32,039 nucleotides of DNA from Paracoccaceae bacterium (GTDB lineage Bacteria > Pseudomonadota > Alphaproteobacteria > Rhodobacterales > Rhodobacteraceae): contig JAJUJF010000001.1 in the NCBI GenBank assembly GCA_029265455.1, positions 1 through 32,039 of the forward strand, read 5' to 3'. A model generated the notes under the pieces. That model was given only the letters and a program-made list of their open reading frames with translations, ran no database searches and was not told the origin of the DNA. Made by a program: the position numbers and the translations under genes. Shown here piece after piece: positions 1 to 8,259 of this stretch. Within the stretch, counting starts at the first letter, position 1, and each line of letters opens with the position of its first letter.

Positions 1-279
1 GAAGCCCCGCCCGGCGAACGTGACCCGGCCGACGCCGCGGAAGGCGATCTCCTCCGCCGCATCCGGTGCGCGCCCGGCTCCCATCAGCGGAATCTGCGCG
101 GCGAGGGGGGCGGCGGCGACCAGGACGAAGATCGCTCCCAGACACGTCGCCCTGCATGTCACGCAGACGTTCGCGGCCATGAGGGCAACCACCTCGAGCA
201 CCGCGCGGGAGGCCCTGGCGGTGCGGGCAGCACGGACCGCGCCGATGCGCCCCGCCCGCCGCGCCGCCCGCCGGATCAT
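1..279 (-). CDS. Partial secreted trypsin-like serine protease (N-terminal part only)
   Basis: A minus-strand frame stays open from an ATG at 279 to the window edge (93 codons, no stop). The ATG overlaps the glcF stop in an ATGA arrangement (276-279). An internal ATG at 180 would give a cleaner secretory signal: a short Cys/Arg-containing N-region, a hydrophobic run with FVLVAAAPLAA, and cleavage near AAQ. A GAGG lies about 11 bases before that ATG. The last visible residues, RGVGRVTFAGRGF, resemble the segment just before the CSGTL...TAAHC motif in small bacterial trypsin-like peptidases, but the catalytic His, Asp and Ser lie outside the window. The signal peptide is what I see; the protease identity is inferred from that short match. 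Which start is used is open. Confidence 0.45.
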   Translation of the reverse strand, partial: MIRRAARRAGRIGAVRAARTARASRAVLEVVALMAANVCVTCRATCLGAIFVLVAAAPLAAQIPLMGAGRAPDAAEEIAFRGVGRVTFAGRGF

Positions 280-1805
280 CGCCCTTGCAGCGCCGCCGGC
301 ATCGGGCCACCGGTCGCCCAGTCGAGAAGTTCCGCGGTATGGACCACCGGAATGCCGGTGCCGCCGCCGATCTGCATCATGCAGCCGATGTTGCCGGCGG
401 CGATCACCTCCGGCCGCGTCGCCTCGAGCGTGCGTACCTTGCGCGCCTTCAGCTCGCCGGAGATCGCGGGGTGCAGCAGGCTGTAGGTCCCGGCCGAGCC
501 GCAGCAGAGATGCGGATCGGCGGGCTCGACCACCTCGAATCCCGCCGCCCTGAGCAGCGCCTTCGGCTGGGCGGTGATCCCCTGCCCGTGCTGCAGCGAA
601 CAGGCGGCGTGATAGGCAACGCGCATCCCCTGCGGCGCACGCGCCGCTTCGGGCGGGGGATCCGGACGGGCAGGGTCGAGCGGTGCGGCGAGGGGCACCC
701 GCATCGCCTCTTCGCCCGATGCCCGCGCAGCCTCGGCCGCCTCGGTGCGGACCGCGTCGTAACCCTGCGCCTTCGCATCCTGCGGCCGGTCCGCCCAGTC
801 ACCACCCGCCATCGCGAGCGAGGGATCCACCGTCGCCGAACTGCCGGCGGCGGCAACCGGCGTCGCCCCCTCGCCTGCGCCCCGCAGGTCCAGCCCGAGC
901 TCCGCCATGATCTCGGTGATGTCCTTCGTCATCCGCGCGATCGTCGCCGCATCCTCGGCCAGCGCCTCCGTGCGGAAGACATGGCCGTAATCCTTCACCG
1001 TCGTGCCGCAGCCCGAGGTGTTGATCACCACCGCGTCGAGACCTTCACCCCGCTTCTCGTCCATCCAGGCCCTGATGTTGCGCGCCGCGAACCTGCGCCC
1101 CGAAGCGGTCTTGCCCATGTGATGGGTGAGCGCGCCGCAGCAGCCGGCGCCCTTCGCCACCACCACCTCGCAGCCGTGGCGGGTCAGAAGCCGGATCGTC
1201 GCCGCGTTGATGTCGGTGTTGAGCACGGTCTGCGCGCAACCGGTGAGGAGCGCCACCCGCATCCGCCGCTCGCCCTCCGCGGGGAAGACCTGCGGCGCAT
1301 CGAGCGGACTCTTCGGCGGCAGTTGCGGCGGCGCCATCGCCATCATGCCCTTGAGCCGCCCCGGCATCAGCCCGGCAAGGGGCCTGGCCAGCCGCGCGCC
1401 GCGGAGCGCGAGGCGGAACCGCGCGGGATAGGGCAGAATCGCGGCGATCAGCCCACGCAGCATCCGGTCGGCAAGCGGCCGGCGGTAGGTCTCCTCGATA
1501 TGTTCGCGCGCGTGATCGACGAGATGCATGTAATGCACGCCCGAGGGACAGGTCGTCATGCAGGCGAGGCAGGACAGGCAGCGGTCGATATGCTTGACCG
1601 TCTTCGCGTCGGCCGGACGCCCCTTCTCCAGCATGTCCTTCATCAGGTAGATGCGGCCGCGCGGGGAATCGAGCTCGTCGCCGAGCACCTGGTAGGTCGG
1701 GCAGGTCGCGGTGCAGAAGCCGCAGTGGACGCAGGCGCGCAACACCTCGTTCGACCGCGCGAACCGCGGGTCGCGGAGCTGCTCGGCGGTGAAATTCGTC
1801 TGCAT
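276..1805 (-). CDS. glcF: Glycolate dehydrogenase, iron-sulfur subunit GlcF
   Basis: This subunit passes electrons from the GlcD flavin, during oxidation of glycolate to glyoxylate, toward the membrane quinone pool. Two ferredoxin-type 4Fe-4S motifs are present: CVHCGFCTATCP at residues 25-36 and CLSCLACMTTCP at 76-87. Two cysteine-rich CCG domains follow, with GAGCCGAL near 219-226 and HLCCGSAG near 432-439. The protein is 509 residues, about 100 longer than E. coli GlcF. The excess is an Ala/Pro/Gly/Glu-rich stretch at about 309-402, between the two CCG domains. The ATG at 1805 directly abuts the TAG stop of glcE (1806-1808), so translation is probably coupled. The stop overlaps the next downstream frame. 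The family call is firm. Confidence 0.95.
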   Translation of the reverse strand: MQTNFTAEQLRDPRFARSNEVLRACVHCGFCTATCPTYQVLGDELDSPRGRIYLMKDMLEKGRPADAKTVKHIDRCLSCLACMTTCPSGVHYMHLVDHAREHIEETYRRPLADRMLRGLIAAILPYPARFRLALRGARLARPLAGLMPGRLKGMMAMAPPQLPPKSPLDAPQVFPAEGERRMRVALLTGCAQTVLNTDINAATIRLLTRHGCEVVVAKGAGCCGALTHHMGKTASGRRFAARNIRAWMDEKRGEGLDAVVINTSGCGTTVKDYGHVFRTEALAEDAATIARMTKDITEIMAELGLDLRGAGEGATPVAAAGSSATVDPSLAMAGGDWADRPQDAKAQGYDAVRTEAAEAARASGEEAMRVPLAAPLDPARPDPPPEAARAPQGMRVAYHAACSLQHGQGITAQPKALLRAAGFEVVEPADPHLCCGSAGTYSLLHPAISGELKARKVRTLEATRPEVIAAGNIGCMMQIGGGTGIPVVHTAELLDWATGGPMPAALQGR

Positions 1806-3035
1806 CTAGACCGCCTTCCCCATATCCGCGCGTCCGCCCATCCGCCCCGGATTGAGCACGCCCCCCGGATCGAATCGTGCGCGGAGCCCCGCCTCGATCC
1901 TGGCAAGCGGTGCGGGCTGCGGGTGAAACACCCCCATCCGCGCCTTCACCGCCGGGGAGGCGCGGACCAGGGTCGCATGGCCGGCCATGCCCCTCAGCGC
2001 CTCGCGGCCGTAGGTATGTTCGGGCACCAGCGCCCAGACGAGGCCGCCCCCCCAGTCATGGATCACTTCCGCGCCCGGCGCGATCCGCCGCAGCGATGCC
2101 GCGAGCGCAGGTCCGTCCGACGGCTTCACCGAGAACCGCCAGACATCGCCCTCCCGCCCGGCAAAGGGGCGGACGTCGCGGATGGCGGGCCAGTCGCCCT
2201 CGCCCTCGACAAGCCGCGGCGTGCCCCAGTTGGCAAGCGCCGCGCTCAGCCGTTCGGCGCGATATTCCACCTGGGATGCAAAACCCTCGATCCGCAGCAG
2301 CGTCACCGGCCCGTCCCCGATTCCCTTCGGCACATGCGCCGCCCCCGTCACCTCGCAGGGCGTGCCGAGGGCAAGCGTCATCGCCGCGAGCGCCTGCGCC
2401 TCCGTGAGCCCGTCGAAGGCGAGCGTCACCGTCGTCGCGGGCGCCGGCAGGACCTTGAACGCGACCTCGGTCAGCACGCCGAGCGTGCCATGGCTGCCGC
2501 AGAGGAGCCGGACCAGGTCGAGCCCGGTCACGTTCTTCATCACCCTTCCGCCCGACCTGACCACCTCGCCGGTGCCGTCGACGAAACGCAGGCCGATCAG
2601 GCTGTCGCGGCAGGCGCCGACCGCGACACGGCGGGGTCCCGAAGCGTTCACCGCCACCACGCCACCTATGGTCGGCGTGCCTCCGGTGCCGTGGAGAGCG
2701 CGCCCGTCCCAGGGCTCGAACGGCAGCCGCTGGCCCTCCGCCGCCAGCGCCGCCTCGACTTCGGCAAGCGGCGTTCCCGCCCCCACCACCAGCGTCAGCG
2801 CCCCCGGCTCGTGAAGCCGGATGCCGGAAAGGGCCCCCATGCGCAGCGGCGTGCCCGTCACCGGGTGCCCGATGTCCCGCGTGCCGCCGCCGATCACCCG
2901 GAGGGGACGGCCCTCGCGTCCGGCCGCGCGGATGATCCCGGCGAGTTCCTCCTCGCTCTCCGGCCGGTAACCACCGGTCGTCGCCTGCGCCGCCTCCTGC
3001 GCGGCAACGGAGGATGCCGCCCCCGCGACGCTCAT
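1806..3035 (-). CDS. glcE: Glycolate dehydrogenase, FAD-binding subunit GlcE
   Basis: GlcE is the second flavoprotein-like subunit of the glycolate dehydrogenase complex. The 409-residue protein has a PCMH-type FAD-binding fold: RVIGGGTRD at about 47-54, HGTGGTPTIGGVVAVNASGP at about 115-134, RVMKNVTGLDL at 164-174, and LLCGSHGTLGVLTE at 177-190. The frame is open further upstream, but the extra 66 residues are Arg/Gly-rich frame shadow. The ATG at 3035 overlaps the glcD stop as ATGA (3032-3035), which is the packing used elsewhere in this operon and the expected family start. The C-terminal third matches the region where GlcE proteins vary. It lies between glcD and glcF, the canonical order. 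Confidence 0.93.
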   Translation of the reverse strand: MSVAGAASSVAAQEAAQATTGGYRPESEEELAGIIRAAGREGRPLRVIGGGTRDIGHPVTGTPLRMGALSGIRLHEPGALTLVVGAGTPLAEVEAALAAEGQRLPFEPWDGRALHGTGGTPTIGGVVAVNASGPRRVAVGACRDSLIGLRFVDGTGEVVRSGGRVMKNVTGLDLVRLLCGSHGTLGVLTEVAFKVLPAPATTVTLAFDGLTEAQALAAMTLALGTPCEVTGAAHVPKGIGDGPVTLLRIEGFASQVEYRAERLSAALANWGTPRLVEGEGDWPAIRDVRPFAGREGDVWRFSVKPSDGPALAASLRRIAPGAEVIHDWGGGLVWALVPEHTYGREALRGMAGHATLVRASPAVKARMGVFHPQPAPLARIEAGLRARFDPGGVLNPGRMGGRADMGKAV

Positions 3036-4471
3036 GCCGCCGCCCCCCGCCTGCCGGCACTCGCCTCGAGCGGGAAGACCTTGGCCGGATTGAGCAGCCA
3101 GTGCGGGTCGAATACGTCCTTCACCCGCATCTGCGCCTCGAGATCCGCCGGCGTGAACTGCACCGTCATCAGGTCGCGTTTCTCGACACCGACGCCGTGC
3201 TCGCCGGTGAGACAGCCCCCCGCCTCGACGCACAGCCGCAGGATGTCGGCGCCGAGGGCCTCGGCCTTCTGCAGATCCCCCGGCTTGTTCGCGTCAAAGA
3301 GAATGAGCGGATGAAGATTGCCGTCGCCGGCATGGAAGACATTGGCGACCCGCAGCCCATAATCCTCCGCAAGCTCCCCGATCCGCCGCAGCACGAAGGG
3401 GAGCTCGCTCACCGGAATCGTCCCGTCGAGACAGATGTAATCCGCGATCTGCCCCATCGCCCCGAAGGCCGCCTTCCGCCCCTTCCAGATCAGCGCCGAT
3501 TCCTCCTCCGAGCCACTCTCGCGCAGTGCATCCGGATCGTGGCGCTCCGCGATCGCCCGGATCTTCGCCATCTGCTCGGCGATCTCGGCCTCCGATCCCT
3601 CGACCTCGACGATCAGCAGCGCCTCGACCTCCGGGTAGCCTGCCTTGGCGAAGGCCTCGCAGGTCTCGATGCAGGGGCGGTCCATGAACTCGATCGCGAC
3701 CGGCAACAGCCCCTCGCGGATGATGTCGGCCACGCAGGCGCCCGCCACCTCGTTCGAGGCAAAGCCCATCAGGATCGGCCGCGCTCCCTCGGGCTTGGGG
3801 AGGATCCTCAGCGTCGCCTCCGTCACCACCCCGAGCTGCCCCTCCGAGCCGCAGACCACCCCGAGGAGATCGTAACCGGCGGCATCGGGATTCGGTCCGC
3901 CGATCTCGACCACCGTCCCGTCCACCAGCACCATGGTGACCCCGAGGAGGTTGTTGGTCGTCACCCCGTATTTCAGGCAATGCGCGCCGCCCGAATTCAT
4001 GCCGATGTTGCCGGCGATCGCGCAGGCGAGCTGGGAGGAGGGATCGGGCGCGTAGAACCAGCCCTCGGCCTCGACCGCGCCGGTGACGGCGAGATTGGTC
4101 CGTCCCGCCTGCACCCGGATGAAGCGGTTGGCGTAATCGATCTCGAGCACCTCCGTGAGCCGCGCCACCCCGATCACCACGCTGTCGGCCGTGGGAAGCG
4201 ACCCGCCGGCGAGGCTCGTCCCCGCCCCGCGCGGCACCACCGGCACGCCCTCCTCGTGGCAGATGCGCATCACCGCCGCCACCTCCGCCGTCGAGCGCGG
4301 CAGCACCACGGCAAGCGGCGGGCAGGCATAGGCGGTCAGCGCATCGCATTCATAGGCGCGAAGCTCCGCCGGATCGTCGATCACCGCCTCGCCTGGAAGC
4401 GCCGCGGAGAGGCGCCGCACGATCGCCGCCTTCCGCGCCATGATCCGCGCATCCGCAATCGGCATTTCCAC
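3032..4471 (-). CDS. glcD: Glycolate dehydrogenase, catalytic FAD subunit GlcD
   Basis: GlcD is the catalytic flavoprotein that oxidises glycolate (and often D-lactate) in the photorespiratory or glycolate-salvage route. The 479-residue protein has RGAGTSLAGG (81-90) and GNIGMNSGGAHCLKYGVTTNN (154-174) for FAD binding, GSEGQLGVVTEATLRILP at 208-225, and FAD-oxidase C-terminal motifs FHAGDGNLHP (379-388) and GEHGVGVEKRDLM (423-435). The start is a GTG at 4471, preceded by GGGAG nine bases upstream. An ATG two codons in (4465) has a 15-base spacing and fits less well. It is the first gene of glcDEF. The divergent region 4472-4665 must hold its promoter. Confidence 0.95.
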   Translation of the reverse strand: MEMPIADARIMARKAAIVRRLSAALPGEAVIDDPAELRAYECDALTAYACPPLAVVLPRSTAEVAAVMRICHEEGVPVVPRGAGTSLAGGSLPTADSVVIGVARLTEVLEIDYANRFIRVQAGRTNLAVTGAVEAEGWFYAPDPSSQLACAIAGNIGMNSGGAHCLKYGVTTNNLLGVTMVLVDGTVVEIGGPNPDAAGYDLLGVVCGSEGQLGVVTEATLRILPKPEGARPILMGFASNEVAGACVADIIREGLLPVAIEFMDRPCIETCEAFAKAGYPEVEALLIVEVEGSEAEIAEQMAKIRAIAERHDPDALRESGSEEESALIWKGRKAAFGAMGQIADYICLDGTIPVSELPFVLRRIGELAEDYGLRVANVFHAGDGNLHPLILFDANKPGDLQKAEALGADILRLCVEAGGCLTGEHGVGVEKRDLMTVQFTPADLEAQMRVKDVFDPHWLLNPAKVFPLEASAGRRGAAA

Positions 4472-4665
4472 CGAACCACACTCCCGTCAACGGCCTCTCC
4501 GGAAAGGAAAGATAGCGCGATCACCGAGCGCTTAAAGGCGTCTCCCGGAACGGTTGAGCCGCCACATTCCCGCTTCGGGACCGGGGAGGGCCGCATGTCG
4601 CCGGATAACGCTTCCCTTGCGCGTATCGTTCAATATATTGCGTGTATTTCCGGGGGAACGGCCAG
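4472..4665. promoter_or_regulatory. Divergent promoter region between glcD and the ParA-like gene
   Basis: These 194 bases lie between two diverging start codons and contain no gene, so they must carry promoters in both directions. The region is relatively AT-rich near 4500-4515 and near 4622-4650. On the minus strand TATCTT (plus-strand 4509-4514) could be a -10 for glcD, but I see no good -35. On the plus strand the AT-rich run 4630-4640 precedes the GGGGGA ribosome site of the ParA-like gene. No clear operator palindrome was found. Confidence 0.4.
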
Positions 4666-5289
4666 ATGGGCCAGATCATCACTTTCGCCCAGCAGAAGGG
4701 CGGTGCCGGCAAGACCACGGTGCTTGCCCATCTCGCCGTGGCCTGGGCGGCGGAAGGCAGGCGCGTCGCCCTCGTCGATCTCGACCCGCAGAGATCGCTC
4801 ACCCGCTGGGCGGGCCTGCGCGACGATCCGGATCTCGCCCTGATCGACTCGCGCGACTACCGGGCGGCCTCCGACCTGCGCTCGGCTTCCCGCGCGCATG
4901 ACGTCGTCCTCGTCGACAGCCCCGGCGCCGCCTCGACCCTCCTCGACGCGGCGCTGCGCGAAAGCACGCTCGTCATCGCCCCCTGCCAGCCCTCCGCCCT
5001 CGACATCTGGGCAATCGAGAGCATCCGTGCCGCGGCCGAGCGCCAGCGCACGCCGCTGCGCATCCTCCTCAACCGGGTGCCGCCGCGCACCACCTCCATC
5101 CAGGAGGTCCTCGCCGCCCTCGGCCCCCGCAGCGACCTCCTCCTCGACAGCTGCCTCGGCAACCGGGTCGCCTTCTCGCAATCGCTGCTGCAGGGACGCA
5201 CCGCGCCGGAGATATCCCGCCGCTCGATCGCCGCGGAGGAAGTCTCGGCGCTGCGCGCGGAGATCGACGCGGTCCTCGCCGCCTCCTGA
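4666..5289 (+). CDS. Orphan ParA/MinD-family ATPase
   Basis: This is a 207-residue deviant-Walker P-loop ATPase of the short ParA type (VirC1-like size). Visible motifs are QQKGGAGKTT (9-18) with the signature Lys, DLDPQRS for Mg and nucleotide binding, VLVDSPGAAS for the Walker B/switch region, and ILLNRVPPRT near the adenine pocket. Such proteins form ATP-dependent dimers that position DNA or protein cargo. There is no N-terminal DNA-binding helix-turn-helix, no parB beside it, and no rep gene, so a role in plasmid or chromosome partition is not supported here. The ATG at 4666 is chosen because GGGGGA ends eight bases upstream; an in-frame GTG at 4642 lacks such a site. It is divergent from glcD and alone in its transcript. 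Confidence 0.85.
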   Translation: MGQIITFAQQKGGAGKTTVLAHLAVAWAAEGRRVALVDLDPQRSLTRWAGLRDDPDLALIDSRDYRAASDLRSASRAHDVVLVDSPGAASTLLDAALRESTLVIAPCQPSALDIWAIESIRAAAERQRTPLRILLNRVPPRTTSIQEVLAALGPRSDLLLDSCLGNRVAFSQSLLQGRTAPEISRRSIAAEEVSALRAEIDAVLAAS

Positions 5290-5378
5290 ACAGGCGCTTC
5301 CCCGACCGGACGCCCGCGATCCGCCGCCGGCGCCCGCCGCCCGGTCCGGCCGGGGGCAGGACCGGGCACAGCGACTCC

Positions 5379-5395
5379 GGCCCCGGAACGGGGCC
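5379..5395. terminator. Hairpin between convergent ParA-like and RibD_C-like genes
   Basis: A perfect 7-bp stem (GGCCCCG at 5379-5385, CGGGGCC at 5389-5395) with a GAA loop lies between two converging stop codons. There is no T-run on either side, so it is terminator-like by position and stem only. Confidence 0.4.
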
Positions 5396-5435
5396 TCCGA
5401 TCGGATACGGCCGATTCGCCGCAGATGCGGCCGGG

Positions 5436-5984
5436 TCAGCCACCCTTGCCGTTGCTGTCGCGACGCCGGTAGACCACCCAGATCGCGCCCCTGACCCACG
5501 GCCGCACGGATTCGAGTTCGAACCAGGTCTCGGGCGTTCCCTCCGGAAAGAGCGGTATCCCCTCGCCCAGCACCACCGGGATCACCGCCATCTCCAGCAC
5601 GTCGAGCCTGCCGAGCGCGAGCATGTCGCGCACGATCCTGCCCCCGCCCTCGATCCAGACACGCCCGCAGCCCCGCGCCTCCAGCTCCGCGACCACCGCG
5701 CCGAGATCGCCGCTCCGCGCCTCGACGCCCTCGGGCGCATCATCCCCGAGCGGCCGGTGCGTCATCACCACCGCAGGCTTCCCCGGATAAGGCCACTCCC
5801 CCATCCGCATGATCGCGTCGAAGGTGTCCCGCCCCATCAGGATCGCGTCGACCCCGGCAAGGAAACCCGCGAACGCGGTGCTGTCGGGCGTGTAGTCCGC
5901 CACCAGCCAGTCCTCCACCGACCCGTCCTTCCGGGCGAGCCTGCCATCGAGGCTCACGGCGACATGGCAATGCCAGATGGTCAT
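5436..5984 (-). CDS. Dihydrofolate reductase / RibD C-terminal family oxidoreductase
   Basis: The 182-residue protein has the RibD_C/DHFR-like fold: an N-terminal strand followed by SLDGRLA, VDAILMGRDTFD near 45-56, VVMTHRPL, and the NADPH-binding motif IEGGGRIVRDML near 113-124, then VIPVVLGEGIPLF. Stand-alone members of this family are NADPH-dependent reductases of mostly unknown substrate; it is too short for bifunctional RibD and is not evidence of folate synthesis. The start ATG at 5984 has GGGAGG six bases upstream. It is monocistronic, convergent with the ParA-like gene and divergent from scoA, so context gives no substrate hint. Confidence 0.85.
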   Translation of the reverse strand: MTIWHCHVAVSLDGRLARKDGSVEDWLVADYTPDSTAFAGFLAGVDAILMGRDTFDAIMRMGEWPYPGKPAVVMTHRPLGDDAPEGVEARSGDLGAVVAELEARGCGRVWIEGGGRIVRDMLALGRLDVLEMAVIPVVLGEGIPLFPEGTPETWFELESVRPWVRGAIWVVYRRRDSNGKGG

Positions 5985-6021
5985 CCCGTCCCTCCCGCTC
6001 CCGGCGATTGCTGCACTGCAC

Positions 6022-6050
6022 TTGACTCGCTCGTCCCTTTTCTATGCAGA
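6022..6050 (+). promoter_or_regulatory. Candidate sigma70-type promoter upstream of scoA
   Basis: TTGACT at 6022-6027 is a good -35 match. Possible -10 elements are TATGCA at 6043-6048 (15-base spacer) or an overlapping hexamer two or three bases later. The element lies 30-58 bases before the preferred GTG start at 6080 and inside the longer alternative frame, which supports the later start. Confidence 0.35.
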
Positions 6051-6079
6051 TAGGACGAAGCGACCGAAGCGAGGCAATC

Positions 6080-6775
<696 letters not shown>

Positions 6776-6817
6776 AGCGCCGCGCCGACCCAACCAGTTG
6801 AACGGAGACTGACCGCA

Positions 6818-7447
6818 ATGCCCTGGACCCGCGACCAGATGGCCGCCCGCGCCGCGCAGGAGCTCGAGGACGGCATGTACGTCAACCTCGGGATCGGCAT
6901 CCCGACGCTGGTGGCGAACTACGTCCCCGAGGATGTCGAGATCACGCTGCAGTCCGAGAACGGCATGCTCGGCATCGGCCCCTTCCCGACCGAGGACGAG
7001 ATCGACCCCGACCTGATCAACGCCGGCAAGCAGACCGTCACCGAACTCGCCCGCACCTCCTATTTCGACAGTGCGACGAGTTTCGGCATGATCCGCGGCG
7101 GCAAGATCCATTGCGCCATCCTCGGCGCGATGGAGGTGGCGGAGAACGGCGACCTCGCCAACTGGATGATCCCCGGCAAGCTCGTGAAGGGCATGGGCGG
7201 CGCGATGGACCTCGTCGCCGGGGTGAAGCGCGTGGTCGTCGTCATGGACCACACCAACAAGGCGGGCGAACCGAAGCTCCTCAGGGAATGCACCCTCCCT
7301 CTCACCGGCAAGGGAGTCGTCGACCGCATCATCACCAATCTCGGCGTCTTCGACGTCGTCGAGGGCGGGCTGAAGATCGTCGAGCTCGCCGAGGGCGTGA
7401 CCGAGGACGAGGTGCGCGCCAAGACCGAGGCGACGCTCGTCAACTGA
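6818..7447 (+). CDS. scoB: 3-oxoacid (acetoacetate) CoA-transferase, subunit B
   Basis: This is the beta subunit that carries the catalytic glutamate forming the CoA thioester intermediate. The 209-residue protein has [13 protein letters not shown] (23-35) and SENGMLG (46-52) with the predicted nucleophile Glu47. It also has [35 protein letters not shown] and [24 protein letters not shown], all classic for this subunit. A GGAGA ribosome site lies about ten bases before the ATG. It is the second gene of the scoAB pair and is followed by a hairpin. Confidence 0.94.
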   Translation: MPWTRDQMAARAAQELEDGMYVNLGIGIPTLVANYVPEDVEITLQSENGMLGIGPFPTEDEIDPDLINAGKQTVTELARTSYFDSATSFGMIRGGKIHCAILGAMEVAENGDLANWMIPGKLVKGMGGAMDLVAGVKRVVVVMDHTNKAGEPKLLRECTLPLTGKGVVDRIITNLGVFDVVEGGLKIVELAEGVTEDEVRAKTEATLVN

Positions 7448-7475
7448 TCCTTCCGCGCCCGATCGGGGAGCCGTT

Positions 7476-7493
7476 CCGGCCCCCTCGGGCCGG
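7476..7493 (+). terminator. Hairpin after scoB
   Basis: A perfect 7-bp stem (CCGGCCC 7476-7482, GGGCCGG 7487-7493) with a CCTC loop sits 29 bases after the scoB stop. No T-run follows. The remaining bases to 7678 hold no gene that I can support. Confidence 0.4.
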
Positions 7494-7678
7494 TGGAGGA
7501 TGATGCTCACGTCTTGCGGCGGAAAGCGGCTCCTCCGCCCGGCGCGGGTTTACATTCGCTGCCAGCATCCTAACTCGTCCGGGACCGCCCGAACGGCCCG
7601 GCGCCCCGCCGGCCGATCCGAAACCGGCGCCGCCGCTCGCCGCGGTGCGGCGCCCCAGCAGCAAGCAGCGGAGAACCC

Positions 7679-8107
7679 ATGACCCAGGCGAGCCCCGGCG
7701 ACACCGTGCGCATCCATTACACCGGCCGCTTCCCCGATGGCGCCGCCTTCGACTCCTCGCGCGACGGCGATCCGCTCGAATTCCGCCTCGGCGCCGGCGA
7801 GATCATCGCCGGCCTCGACGAGGCGATCACCGGCATGTCGGTCGGCGACAGCGAGATCGTCACCATCCCCGCCGAGAAGGCCTACGGCGCCCATCACCCC
7901 GAGGCGGTTCAGTCCATCCCGCGCGAGATGTTTCCCGCCCATATCGAGCTCGCACCCGGGCTCCGCCTCCAGGCCGAGCGCCCGGACGGCGCGACGATCC
8001 CGCTCACCGTCATCGAGGTCAGCGCGGAATCGGTCAGGGTGGATGCGAACCACCCGCTCGCCGGCCATGACCTCGTCTTCGAGATCGAGCTGGTCGAGAT
8101 CGTGTGA
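7679..8107 (+). CDS. SlyD-like FKBP-type peptidyl-prolyl cis-trans isomerase
   Basis: The 142-residue cytoplasmic prolyl isomerase/chaperone is of the SlyD branch. The FKBP half is split by an IF (insert-in-flap) domain: VRIHYTGRFPDGAAFDSS (10-27), GAGEIIAGLDEAITGM (38-53), and IPAEKAYG (63-70) enclose the flap. The insert follows, with IPREMFP (80-86) to about residue 120. The fold then closes with VDANHPLAGHDLVFEIELVEI (121-141), a SlyD hallmark. The His-rich metal-binding tail of E. coli SlyD is absent, so a role in nickel delivery is not supported. The ATG at 7679 has GGAG eight bases upstream. It stands apart from both neighbours and is probably monocistronic. Confidence 0.9.
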   Translation: MTQASPGDTVRIHYTGRFPDGAAFDSSRDGDPLEFRLGAGEIIAGLDEAITGMSVGDSEIVTIPAEKAYGAHHPEAVQSIPREMFPAHIELAPGLRLQAERPDGATIPLTVIEVSAESVRVDANHPLAGHDLVFEIELVEIV

Positions 8108-8259
8108 GCGGAGGATGGCCGGTCGCCGCCGGGGCATTTTCGCGACTGCGGAATGGTGTTAACCTTGTCGGCAAGGGGTGAGTGACTGGCATGATCGAAC
8201 CGCGTGGCGCCAGGGCCGCTCCCGGGGATCATGACCCAGGGGAGGCGGCGGAGCACGAG

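Noticed and set aside
285-3314. Open frame of 1009 codons on the plus strand across glcF and glcE
   Set aside because: It is the antisense shadow of two firmly identified genes in GC-rich DNA: Arg/His/Pro-rich translation, no recognisable motif, no ribosome site.
6044-6079. Upstream ATG start for scoA
   Set aside because: The added 12 residues are not typical of the family, there is no ribosome site, and a likely -10 element overlaps that ATG. The GTG at 6080 has a GCGAGG site and the family N-terminus.
7500-7682. Small 60-codon frame between scoB and the SlyD-like gene
   Set aside because: No ribosome site, Arg/Ala-rich translation, and overlap with the start of the next gene; it looks like non-coding leader sequence.
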